Assembly (NCBI GenBank): GCA_015478645.1
Contig: JADMIL010000001.1
Location: forward strand, 124,001 to 188,000
DNA: 64,000 nt
Direction: 5' to 3'
DNA from: Candidatus Binataceae bacterium
Lineage (GTDB): Bacteria; Desulfobacterota; Binatia; Binatales; Binataceae
Positions 9,779-20,719 of this stretch are shown piece by piece (the stretch's first letter is position 1; every line of letters starts with the position of its first letter). The notes beneath the pieces are model-generated. The model had not been told where the DNA came from, searched no databases, and saw nothing but the letters and a program-made list of their open reading frames with translations. The translations under genes were made by a program, and so were the position numbers.

Positions 9779-11092
9779 TCATCTCCGCCCGACGGGATCG
9801 GTCCGGACTTGGACCGAGTGCAGAGCACTCGACGCAACCCGCTCGAGGGTCCGGTTCTCGAGATCACTGAAACCGAGAAACACCAACCCCAAGATCACGA
9901 CGAGTGCCGATGCAACAGCAAGACGGCGAACCAGTGCGGTCGCGCGCGTCTGTTGATAAACGATTGGCAAGTTGACAAGCGCAATGGTCATCGAGGTCAG
10001 AACCACAGCGACTCCGGCGGTCTCGGGTGTGATTTTGCCTGTCGTGGCGAGCGCGGCGGCGGTAGCCGTGGTGCTTGCACTGCTCACGAGACCGCCAACC
10101 ACGCTTAGCCCGAGAAACCCGAAGCTGCCGAAGCATCTTTGCGCTAGGGTGCCGAGAGCCGTCAGAGTGACGAAGAGCGCGGCGAACTTAAGCACGTAAG
10201 GAACTGAGACGGGAGAGGACAATTGGAGTTGAGGTATCAAAGCCTCTGCGTGGTCTCGCCGCAGCCATACCAGAGCCAGTGACCCGGCGGTCATGACAGC
10301 GAGTGGGAGTAGCGCGGTGGCGAGGGAAGCTGGTGCAAAGATAGCGAGAATGAGGAGGTTGCGCAGGAACATCGCGAGACTGGTGAGCATAAGGACAGCC
10401 ACTGCAAGCGACACAGAGTTGGCTACTCCTCTAAATACTTTCGACAGTTCGGCCGCGGCGGCGGTGCTGTTCACGAGACCTCCCAAGAAGGCGGCGTAGT
10501 AGGTGCCGCACGGACCATACATTCGGAGCATCACGTAATTCGTGAAGCCGAGGCCCGCGATGACGACGACGATGACCCACGCCTGTCGGGGATTCAGAAG
10601 TTGCCATGGATCCACGAACACGTTTGGTAGAAGCGGATAGATGACGAAAGTAAGAAGGCCTAACAGCACCGCACTGCGAATCTCCTCCGGCTGCAGAGTC
10701 CCTGCGAAACGTGCAAGCCCGGCCTTCCAGGCAAGCAGCATGGTCATGAGGATGGCCGATGTGATGCCGGTAAAGTAGTGGCCTTGCCCTATCAGCGCGC
10801 CGACCAAAAACATCACCAATAGGGCTGCCGAGGTGGTCATCTCGAGCGAAGCATCCTTGATGAGGCTTTGAACCTTCAACAATGCCACCAGCAGGAATGT
10901 GCCGGCCAGAGCGGCGCCAAGAAGCTGGGGGGCCGCGAGGGAAGTCAACGTGCCGAACAGCGCGATAATCGCAAAGGTGCGGACACCGACCTCCTTTTGT
11001 GCCCATTCGCGTTCGAGGCCGACCAAAAGCCCAGCCCCCAACGCTAACGCGATTTGGGATGCGACCTCGGTGTAGGGAAATGACGGAAACAT
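9779..11092 (-). CDS. MgtC/SapB-type membrane protein with DUF4010-like C-terminal region
   Basis: QIALALGAGLLVGLEREWAQKEVGVRTFAIIALFGTLTSL N-terminus; polytopic. Confidence 0.8.
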   Translation of the reverse strand: MFPSFPYTEVASQIALALGAGLLVGLEREWAQKEVGVRTFAIIALFGTLTSLAAPQLLGAALAGTFLLVALLKVQSLIKDASLEMTTSAALLVMFLVGALIGQGHYFTGITSAILMTMLLAWKAGLARFAGTLQPEEIRSAVLLGLLTFVIYPLLPNVFVDPWQLLNPRQAWVIVVVIAGLGFTNYVMLRMYGPCGTYYAAFLGGLVNSTAAAAELSKVFRGVANSVSLAVAVLMLTSLAMFLRNLLILAIFAPASLATALLPLAVMTAGSLALVWLRRDHAEALIPQLQLSSPVSVPYVLKFAALFVTLTALGTLAQRCFGSFGFLGLSVVGGLVSSASTTATAAALATTGKITPETAGVAVVLTSMTIALVNLPIVYQQTRATALVRRLAVASALVVILGLVFLGFSDLENRTLERVASSALHSVQVRTDPVGRR

Positions 11093-11232
11093 TTTCGATG
11101 ATTCTGGAGCAATCCTATTTTTGTTCGAACATATGCTTAAGCGTCCAACCAGTCACGGAGGGCTAATAAGGCCACCGATCTCGTCCGAATGACTTGGGCA
11201 GCGCGCGCGAGTGGACGGCTGAAAGCGGCTGC

Positions 11233-11529
11233 TCACTTGCCCGCGTGATCACGGCGATCGTTCGTATGATCGTGGCGCTTCTGCTGGGACTCGCTCAGAA
11301 CGGCGCGCTTGAGGCTCAGCCACCACTGTGCGGTTGCCTCGGGCTTTTCCTCGCGTACCCGGTGAAGCATCTCAATTACCCAGTCGATATTTGAGAGCGT
11401 CGCCTGGCGCTCGCGCGCGGGTGACGTCGGCCGTATGCGCGCGAGCATGCGCTGCAGGAGCGTCGGGCGCCGAATCGCCGGACCAGCGACCGCCTTTTCC
11501 GTCCGTCTGATTCCGACTGGCCGCTTCAT
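11233..11529 (-). CDS. Hypothetical protein, 98 aa, overlapping the 3' end of the dynamin-like gene
   Basis: Same strand, 4-nt overlap with the upstream GTPase gene. Confidence 0.45.
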   Translation of the reverse strand: MKRPVGIRRTEKAVAGPAIRRPTLLQRMLARIRPTSPARERQATLSNIDWVIEMLHRVREEKPEATAQWWLSLKRAVLSESQQKRHDHTNDRRDHAGK

Positions 11530-13298
11530 GGACCTGAATCATCGGTGGATGCCGTTGCCGCTTGCTCCGGCGCCATCACTACCTTCGCGTGGAGATGCTC
11601 AAGACGTTCGAGGCTTGACCTGACTGCCTCGGTTCCGGCGGCACGGGTGGCCTCCGCACGGACAAGTGTAGTTTCGGCGGCGGTGCGCAATTCGTTGAGC
11701 ATCTCCCTGATCTCCGCTTCCAGCCGGCGTCCGCTCTCGCGAACGATCTCGTCGAAGTCGTTAAGTACTCGCGTGCTGTTGAGGGACAGGAGAGTGTCAA
11801 GATAGCGGGCGACTTCTCTTTCGATGGTCTGAAGTTGGCGGCGGCGGGGATTGAAAATGTTGATGATTTGCTCTGCGGCCGTCTGGCGCGGGAAGCCGAA
11901 ATGCTCGCCGAAGTAGAGCCGGCCTTTCACGCGGAATCCGGACTCTTCGCTTACCGCTGGCGGTAAGTCAGCGAGCGCCGGGTCGCCCGAATCGGCGATT
12001 CGCCTCAGCAAGTCATTGGCTAGAGCGACGAAGCGACGAGCCGACTCGCGGTACATCGCCTCGGCAACGGGACGCTCTTTCTCCAGCCACTGATTTAGAA
12101 GCCGCCGCGAAATGGACTGAGCGATTTCCGCTGCACGGCTATGAAGCGCGGCTCCATGCCGCTCCGTCGCCCGGAGGATTGCGTCGTGGAACTCCTTGCG
12201 GGCGGCCGGAATGGCCGTGACCAAAAACTGGTCTCGCCGGTCGGTGCAACGGCGGCTGACCCGTTCCTGCTCGGCCTTGAAAAGATGGCTCAGGTCGCTC
12301 AGCGAGCGTTCGGCATTGGCGATCACCTCCCGCATGCGCGCCGCGACGCGTTGAAATTCTTCGACCGGCGCAATCAGCACGTTGCGCTGGTTGTCGATCT
12401 CACGGATGAGCGCGGCTGAGAGCCGCTCGATGCCGCGCCGCTCCGCCGCCTCGACGAGGGCGGGGCCGGACTCGCGCGCGATGCGTTCAAGCTCGGCTTG
12501 GAGCATTGGCGCGTCGCGTGATGGGCCCGCACCATCGAGCCATTCGGACGCGCTAACCAGAAACACCTTTCCGATATCGCGTCCGATTTTTTGAGCCAAG
12601 GTGCGACGCGCGAAATCGGTAGCTTGAGCGCACTCGTTCGGCGTCAGGCGGTCCGCTTTGCTGAGGACGAACACCATCTCGTCCACATGGGCAGTGAGCT
12701 CTTCGAGCAGCGCCAACTCCTCGCCCGAGATCGGCGGGTCGGCGCCGAGTACGACCAGGGCGGCATCGATGTGGGGAACGAATGCCTTCGTCACCGCGGT
12801 ATTGCCCGCGTAAACCGAACCGATACCGGGGGTGTCCACGAGGCACATGCCGCTTGCGAGGAGCTCCGCCGGCAGGAAGACCTCGACAGCCGCCACGCCC
12901 CGAAAATTTGTGGGATTACGTTCCTCGGACACGTAGTCGGAGATCGACTGGACGGGAATGTTCTGGCGCGATCCATTCTCGAAATGGACGAGTGCGTGCA
13001 GTATCGCCCCGTGACGAAGGATCGTAACGATGGCTGTGACCGGTATAACGCCCGTCGGCAGCACCGGGGTTCCGACGAGCGCATTCAAGAGGCTGGACTT
13101 ACCGCGTTTGAATTGGCCCAGACAGGCGACGAAAAAGCGCTTGTCGGCCACGCGATCAGCCAGCGCCCGCGTCGCTCGCTCGATACGTTGGCTTCCCAGT
13201 TCCTTCGCGACGTCGATCAACGCCAAGAGCGGAAGATGGCGCGAGATCCTCGCGTTGTTCGCGGGATCGTCGAATGCGTGTCGTCGAAGCGGTTCCAC
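11526..13298 (-). CDS. Dynamin-like large GTPase
   Basis: G1 GQFKRGKSSLLNAL, DTPGIGS, SKAD motifs; long helical C-terminal region. Confidence 0.88.
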   Translation of the reverse strand: MEPLRRHAFDDPANNARISRHLPLLALIDVAKELGSQRIERATRALADRVADKRFFVACLGQFKRGKSSLLNALVGTPVLPTGVIPVTAIVTILRHGAILHALVHFENGSRQNIPVQSISDYVSEERNPTNFRGVAAVEVFLPAELLASGMCLVDTPGIGSVYAGNTAVTKAFVPHIDAALVVLGADPPISGEELALLEELTAHVDEMVFVLSKADRLTPNECAQATDFARRTLAQKIGRDIGKVFLVSASEWLDGAGPSRDAPMLQAELERIARESGPALVEAAERRGIERLSAALIREIDNQRNVLIAPVEEFQRVAARMREVIANAERSLSDLSHLFKAEQERVSRRCTDRRDQFLVTAIPAARKEFHDAILRATERHGAALHSRAAEIAQSISRRLLNQWLEKERPVAEAMYRESARRFVALANDLLRRIADSGDPALADLPPAVSEESGFRVKGRLYFGEHFGFPRQTAAEQIINIFNPRRRQLQTIEREVARYLDTLLSLNSTRVLNDFDEIVRESGRRLEAEIREMLNELRTAAETTLVRAEATRAAGTEAVRSSLERLEHLHAKVVMAPEQAATASTDDSGP

Positions 13299-13337
13299 GT
13301 GCTCTCCTTGGCCGTCACACTTAGAGTCCGCGGAAAT

Positions 13338-13370
13338 AAAAAACTCCCACGGCTCTATCTGCCGTAGGAG
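13338..13370 (-). terminator. Riboswitch terminator upstream of the dynamin-like gene
   Basis: On minus strand CTCCTACGGC-AGATAGA-GCCGTGGGAG-TTTTTT. Confidence 0.88.
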
Positions 13371-13418
13371 TCATTGGCCGTTTACCGGAAAACGGCAATT
13401 CGGGCGAACTCCACCGCC
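13361..13418 (-). ncRNA. Fluoride riboswitch aptamer upstream of the dynamin-like gene
   Basis: Minus strand GGCGGTGGAGTTCGCCCGAATTGCCGTTTTCCGGTAAACGGCCAATGACTCCTACGGC. Confidence 0.9.
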
Positions 13419-13559
13419 TGATCGGATTCTAGTCGCTATCGGTCCCAGCGCAAGAGATCCGCCGGACTCGAGAATCCGGCATCGGCGCCCGCGTCGGTTT
13501 TCTGACTCGACTATCCCGGCCGGCGCATGGTTCAGATGAACGCGGGGCAAAACTCGCTC

Positions 13560-14093
13560 TCATCCGTTCACAGACTTCCGCGCTGCTCGAGCGATTGCGC
13601 CGCTGATGTACTCGAAGGTCTCGTCGAGTTCCATCCAGTGAGAGACGCTCAGCCGATTGCCTTCTTCAAGGTCCTTGTAGTGGTTGAAGAAATGGCTGAT
13701 CTGTTCATGCAGAATGGCCGGGAGATCAGCCAAGGTGTGAACATCAATATAGTATGGGTTCAATCTGTCCACGGGGACGGCGATGATTTTCTGATCACCG
13801 TCTTCCATCGCAAGCCCGCCAATCGGGCGGCAGCGAACGACCGCGAGCGGGATGATCGGAACTTGTGAGACAACCAGCACGTCGCAGGGATCCGCGTCGC
13901 GACAGAGCGTGTGCGGAATAAATCCATAATTGGCCGGGTAGGACATGGGGGTATGCAGGAACCGATCAACGAAAAGGCAACCCGAGGCCGGATCGAACTC
14001 GTACTTGATCGGCGCACCGCCTTGCGAAATTTCAATTATCACGTTGACCTCAGATGGGGGGCTGTCGCCGCTTGAAATTTTGCTGATATCCAT
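13560..14093 (-). CDS. ppa: Inorganic pyrophosphatase, family I
   Basis: VIIEI...PIKYEFD...DRFLHTPMSYPANYGFIPHT...DADPCDVLV...HFFNHYKDLE. Confidence 0.96.
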   Translation of the reverse strand: MDISKISSGDSPPSEVNVIIEISQGGAPIKYEFDPASGCLFVDRFLHTPMSYPANYGFIPHTLCRDADPCDVLVVSQVPIIPLAVVRCRPIGGLAMEDGDQKIIAVPVDRLNPYYIDVHTLADLPAILHEQISHFFNHYKDLEEGNRLSVSHWMELDETFEYISGAIARAARKSVNG

Positions 14094-14228
14094 CTTTTCG
14101 AGCCTCTTCTCGACGTTGCTAGCTTCCTATCGTCAGCGAGTTCATTCTGCGTTCAACTTTGGCGGGAGCGGTTCGTGCCGGCACGGTGGCGCTGATTTGA
14201 CGGCTAAGCATCAGGGCGCCCGATCAGA

Positions 14229-14263
14229 TAAAAAACTCCCACGGCTTCTGTCTGCCGTAGGAG
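14229..14263 (-). terminator. Riboswitch terminator upstream of ppa
   Basis: Minus strand CTCCTACGGC-AGACAGAA-GCCGTGGGAG-TTTTTT. Confidence 0.88.
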
Positions 14264-14310
14264 TCATTGGCCGCTCTGCGAGAGCGGCAGTTTTGGTGGA
14301 CTCCACCGCC
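14254..14310 (-). ncRNA. Fluoride riboswitch aptamer upstream of ppa
   Basis: Minus strand GGCGGTGGAGTCCACCAAAACTGCCGCTCTCGCAGAGCGGCCAATGACTCCTACGGC. Confidence 0.92.
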
Positions 14311-14357
14311 TTTGAGATCAACTTAGCAGAGCGGTCGGTCCACTGGCCAGCTTTCAA

Positions 14358-14693
14358 TCATTCCAAAAGATCAGGAAAGCGGCGGAGACGAAAGGCGGCG
14401 GCGAAAGCGTAAATCGCGTCCGGCATGGCAACCGACATCAGCAGCGGATCGGCGAACGCAACCCGCCAGACTTTGGTAGCGGCGGAGGCATACCAGGGGT
14501 AGCAAAAAACAACCCGTCGCTCATCTGGCAAAATTAAGGCGCTCAGGGCCTTGGCCACTGGGCACTCGGCTTCGGCTCTGTGGGTTGCGCCGCGCGGAAG
14601 CGCCGCGAGCACGGGCTCGCCAACTTCGCGTCTTACGGCATTGACCAGTTGGAGTGCGTTCGCGACAAGTTCTGACGCGCATCTTACGCGCAT
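14358..14693 (-). CDS. Small uncharacterised protein (111 aa)
   Basis: MRVRCASELVANALQLVNAVRREVGEPVLAALPRGATHRAEAECPVAKALSALILPDERRVVFCYPWYASAATKVWRVAFADP...; starts directly after a riboswitch-like leader. Confidence 0.65.
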   Translation of the reverse strand: MRVRCASELVANALQLVNAVRREVGEPVLAALPRGATHRAEAECPVAKALSALILPDERRVVFCYPWYASAATKVWRVAFADPLLMSVAMPDAIYAFAAAFRLRRFPDLLE

Positions 14694-14696
14694 GGC

Positions 14697-14760
14697 GGAC
14701 TCCGATGCAGGAGTCATCGGCATGCCGCGGGGGCGACAGCGTAACAGCGGACTCCACCGC
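14697..14760 (-). ncRNA. Divergent fluoride riboswitch with putative translational (SD-sequestering) platform
   Basis: Minus strand GCGGTGGAGTCCGCTGTTACGCTGTCGCCCCCGCGGCATGCCGATGACTCCTGCATCGGAGTCCGCC-ATG; GGAGTC/GACTCC pseudoknot; GACTCC can alternatively pair with GGAGTC beside the start codon. Confidence 0.75.
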
Positions 14761-14812
14761 GTCCCGCGCGATGGTCGCGCGCGGGCGAAATTGCCAGTAC
14801 CAGCGCAGCAGC

Positions 14813-16141
<1,329 letters not shown>

Positions 16142-16266
16142 CTATCAGTCGCGTGTTGATTGCCGGGTTCTATCGATGTCTGATGGTATGCGCAACCGGT
16201 GACGGATTAAACCGAAAAGGCGCGCCCCTTCCGGTCGCAGATATTAAGAGCCCGAGGCTAGTCATT

Positions 16267-18027
16267 TCAGGTCTGCCCGCTGGCATATTTGGTGAATCGC
16301 TCCACCCTGCTTATCCCTTGCGAAAGACGCCCCCGATGGGCTCGCTGATGGCCGAGCAGGATGTTCAGGATTGCAAGCCTGCCATCTATGCGTCGCATAC
16401 GATCCAGGAAAACAGACACCGTAACCGTCGACGCTGCTTCAATCACGTCGAAGCGATCAAGCCATCCGCTTACGCGCTCCTCGATTTGCGCAATCTCCGT
16501 CAGAAGGTTTTCCCGCGTGGCGCCAGAGTAGAGGCGAGACGCTCGATCGCGTTCCAACCCGGACAACACCTTGTCGCCAATCCAATCGGCGCGAAGAATC
16601 AAGAGCTCGATAAGGGTTCGCGGCAATGGACGCGCCGCCGCGGAAGCGGCTGCCAGGTACTCGACTGCTTCGGAAACGTACAGGGGATTACCGTTAGCTC
16701 TGGAAACGATCTCGCGCAAGGCGCCGGCCGGAAAGTTGAGGCCAGTGTAAGATGGCGACGCTTCGACAAGCTGCTTGATTTCGTTATTGGACAGCGGGGT
16801 GAGCCGAAACCGGAACTCGACCATGGAGGAATTCATTTCCTCAGCCTGAACGAATGATGGCCGGTAAGAGAGAATTGTCAGGGACCGATCAAGACTCCCG
16901 ATCATCTCCGACATGCGGCTGCGCGATTGCCAGTCGATCCAGTGCACGTCGTCGATGACCATCAGTGTCTGGCCACCCAGTTTTCGGAGCCGGTCCAGAA
17001 TTTCCGTCACCGAGGGCATTGATGAACCGCCATCAAGGGCGCCGCTACCGAGGGGTTCAATTAGCCGGAGCCAGGATCGGCCCGCATAGTCGCCATAGGG
17101 CACGCCGCTGCAACCGAGTCGCGTCCAGCCGTCGAGAACACCCGATCGATCGCCTCCGCCCAGCCATTCACGGATGAGACGGGACTTGCCCTGCCCTGCC
17201 TCACCGATAAGACGACAGACCACGGCTGTATTGGCGGCCAGACGGAGCGCCACGTCCAACTGCTCCGCAACCTCATCTCTCCCGACCATTGGCGTCCTGT
17301 CCAGACCTACATGAGCGGTTCCGGAACGCTCGTCCTTCCGGCCCAGCAGCTCGAATACCGTGAATCCGCCCTCCATCCTGGAGAGGTTGAGATTCAGACC
17401 ATTGAAATCGAATTGATCCACTATTCGCAGATATGCCGACTGGCCGAAGAACACCCGTCCCGGCTGAGCGAGCGACGCCAGGCGAAAAGCTTGCGCCGTG
17501 GAATTCGACTCAGCACTCAACACCACGCCCAGCGCTGTGTTGAGTGCTGAAGATTTGTCCAGCGCGGTCCCCAGCAATCCAAGCTTCCTTATAGCCAAAG
17601 CTGCCCGGGCCGCCTGTTCGGGACCGCCGCCAGCATCGGTCCAACACGCGATGGCGCCGCGCCGGCGAATGATCCGAACAATTCCACCGAATGCGGCAAA
17701 TCGCGCGAGTATTTCCTTGAAGCTGTTGCGCGCGTGGGCGGTAACGCTGGCGGTTTTCGAGCCGGATCTCAACTCGACCGCTATGATTGCGGCGCCGATC
17801 GCTTCCTGAACATCCTCCGGCTCTCCTTCCGCCGGAACGACTCGGCAGATGCGCTCGTTGTGCTCGCAGCCATGCAACCAGGTAGCGCAGTCGTTGCAGT
17901 AATCCCAATCGGCCGGCCAATGACTGTGACACCGTGGACATTCGCGAAGGGTAACCTCGCTCGAAGAAACGACGAGGTGAGGCCATCCCGGTGTTGAGTG
18001 TTTAGGTGAGTGTTTAAAGGAAGCCAA
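16267..18027 (-). CDS. Zinc-ribbon, cyclase-homology-like region and STAND/AAA ATPase multidomain protein
   Basis: N-terminal CPRCHSHWPADWDYCNDC; class III cyclase-like middle region (FGGIVRIIRRRGAIACW...PEQAARAALAIRKLG...FFGQSAYLRI); ATPase P-loop GEAGQGKSRLIREWL and LMVIDDVHW. Confidence 0.75.
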   Translation of the reverse strand: MASFKHSPKHSTPGWPHLVVSSSEVTLRECPRCHSHWPADWDYCNDCATWLHGCEHNERICRVVPAEGEPEDVQEAIGAAIIAVELRSGSKTASVTAHARNSFKEILARFAAFGGIVRIIRRRGAIACWTDAGGGPEQAARAALAIRKLGLLGTALDKSSALNTALGVVLSAESNSTAQAFRLASLAQPGRVFFGQSAYLRIVDQFDFNGLNLNLSRMEGGFTVFELLGRKDERSGTAHVGLDRTPMVGRDEVAEQLDVALRLAANTAVVCRLIGEAGQGKSRLIREWLGGGDRSGVLDGWTRLGCSGVPYGDYAGRSWLRLIEPLGSGALDGGSSMPSVTEILDRLRKLGGQTLMVIDDVHWIDWQSRSRMSEMIGSLDRSLTILSYRPSFVQAEEMNSSMVEFRFRLTPLSNNEIKQLVEASPSYTGLNFPAGALREIVSRANGNPLYVSEAVEYLAAASAAARPLPRTLIELLILRADWIGDKVLSGLERDRASRLYSGATRENLLTEIAQIEERVSGWLDRFDVIEAASTVTVSVFLDRMRRIDGRLAILNILLGHQRAHRGRLSQGISRVERFTKYASGQT

Positions 18028-18050
18028 CGTGAAAATCCTGTGATGCCAGC

Positions 18051-18114
18051 CATCGCAGGAGTCATTGGCCGCTACGAAAACGGCAGGTTGTCAGAAGGCG
18101 GACTCCACCACCCC
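18051..18114 (-). ncRNA. Fluoride riboswitch upstream of the ATPase-eno gene pair
   Basis: Minus strand GTGGTGGAGTCCGCCTTCTGACAACCTGCCGTTTTCGTAGCGGCCAATGACTCCTGC; followed by terminator-like TCCTGCGATG-GCTGG-CATCACAGGA-TTTT. Confidence 0.85.
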
Positions 18115-18245
18115 AGCTACATAAGATACGCAATACAACTTCCCTAGATCAAGACGAATTGAAAAGGTCGATATTGGTTCGGCGGGCCAGCGCCGAACCA
18201 CGCTGCTGTTGCTTCCTAGTAAGATTATGCTATTGTCCGCACGCT

Positions 18246-18302
18246 GGTGGTGGAGTTCACCGTAACCGCTCTTCCTGACGGAATAGCCAATAACTCCTAA
18301 GG
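18246..18302 (+). ncRNA. Fluoride riboswitch upstream of the YkoP-like gene and metK
   Basis: GGTGGTGGAGTTCACCGTAACCGCTCTTCCTGACGGAATAGCCAATAACTCCTAAGG; pseudoknot GGAGTT/AACTCC. Confidence 0.9.
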
Positions 18303-18328
18303 CAATGAATTTGTCTTGGGAGTTTTTT
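18292..18328 (+). terminator. Riboswitch terminator
   Basis: AACTCCTAAGGCAATGAATTTGTCTTGGGAGTTTTTTTT. Confidence 0.85.
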
Positions 18329-18360
18329 TTGCTGCGTTTTGTCTGCGGAGAGGATGAAAA

Positions 18361-19089
18361 ATGGACTCCAATCGACTCGCGCCGCTTTCGTTTGCTGCAA
18401 GCTCTTCAGCTCCTTACCACAACCTTAGAAAATGGACTGCGGATTGGACCCTGACCGGCCATGATCGTAGACCGCCCCATTCGCCTGGCGTATACCCCTT
18501 ATGGCGCCTGATTGCGGGTAGAAGCGGCCGTGGAAGGCCGGGCGGTCTCTTGGTAGCATGGACACTCTGGGAGCGATGCGCCAATCGGATATGGCCTTCC
18601 AGATCGATTCCAGGTGCGCCTTTTGGCCTGCTGCGATTCCGTCCGATGCGATACTGCGGTAATCCGCTGCTATTGCCCGACGGCGCCCTTATAGTTCCTG
18701 GCGATCTGGTAGGCGAGCTTCACTGCAACAATACTGCCCTCGCCACCCTCATTGAGTTCCGTGAGATAAGCCGGCTGCGTGCGTGCCGCGCCGATCTTAA
18801 CAGCCTCGGGCGCTGGCTCGGGCAAAGCGGCGAGCTTCCCACGCTCAAGGCATTCTACGGCGTAACTCTCCTCTGGTGGGCCGCTGCGAGACTGGGATTC
18901 AACGTCCGAGAGCGGCAAGCACCATTACGTAATTGGTTCGACTGGATCTTTATGGGCGGGCTTCTGTTGATTTACGCAGCCGATGGAGCTACCCGAGCAA
19001 AACTCGGAACCACTCTGAGCCGTACACCTCGCGAAGTTTGGATTTCACGTAAAGAACTCTCGCGTGGATACGCGGACAGTGTACGGTAA
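18361..19089 (+). CDS. Uncharacterised protein, YkoP-like region
   Basis: 242 aa; GALIVPGDLVGELHCNN...ARLGFNVRERQAPLRNWFDWIFMGGLLLIY resembles YkoP-type proteins from memory. Confidence 0.55.
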   Translation: MDSNRLAPLSFAASSSAPYHNLRKWTADWTLTGHDRRPPHSPGVYPLWRLIAGRSGRGRPGGLLVAWTLWERCANRIWPSRSIPGAPFGLLRFRPMRYCGNPLLLPDGALIVPGDLVGELHCNNTALATLIEFREISRLRACRADLNSLGRWLGQSGELPTLKAFYGVTLLWWAAARLGFNVRERQAPLRNWFDWIFMGGLLLIYAADGATRAKLGTTLSRTPREVWISRKELSRGYADSVR

Positions 19090-19178
19090 TTGCATTCGCT
19101 CCAAGTGGAAGAGGGATTACTCCGCGATCGAATGCTCCTTTACTCGAACTTTGAGATGATCGGCGAGGAGGAACAATC

Positions 19179-20354
<1,176 letters not shown>

Positions 20355-20506
20355 TCGCTGGACGTGGAGGATGGCGCTTGGGTGCGAGTCTCGCGTTGGA
20401 TGGAGACCGATGAGTCGTGAACGATGAGACAAATTCTGTGTCTCTGGGAAGTATCGTTGCATAGGTCGAACGGACTGCCGAAAATCGTGCGCATGGAACT
20501 GATTAC

Positions 20507-20563
20507 GGTGATGAGGTTCCACCGAAACCGCTCCAGGCTTGTGTGATCTGGTGAACCCTACTG
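20507..20563 (+). ncRNA. Fluoride riboswitch upstream of the DUF190-CBS gene and crcB
   Basis: GGTGATGAGGTTCCACCGAAACCGCTCCAGGCTTGTGTGATCTGGTGAACCCTACTGC; pseudoknot GGTT/AACC. Confidence 0.83.
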
Positions 20564-20592
20564 CTGTTGATCATGCGTAGGGAGCTTTTTTT
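20556..20592 (+). terminator. Riboswitch terminator
   Basis: CCCTAC-tgctgttgatcatgc-GTAGGG-AGCTTTTTTT. Confidence 0.85.
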
Positions 20593-20719
20593 GGGAGGTC
20601 TCTGCCGAAAGGTAAAGGGTCCTTTTGTGATCGTGAACATCGCCCATCTGATACGCTTTCGGAAGCGCGGTCCGCAGGGGCGCGCCAGCGCTTTCGCAAT
20701 GCCAGGAGGGCAGTGATCA

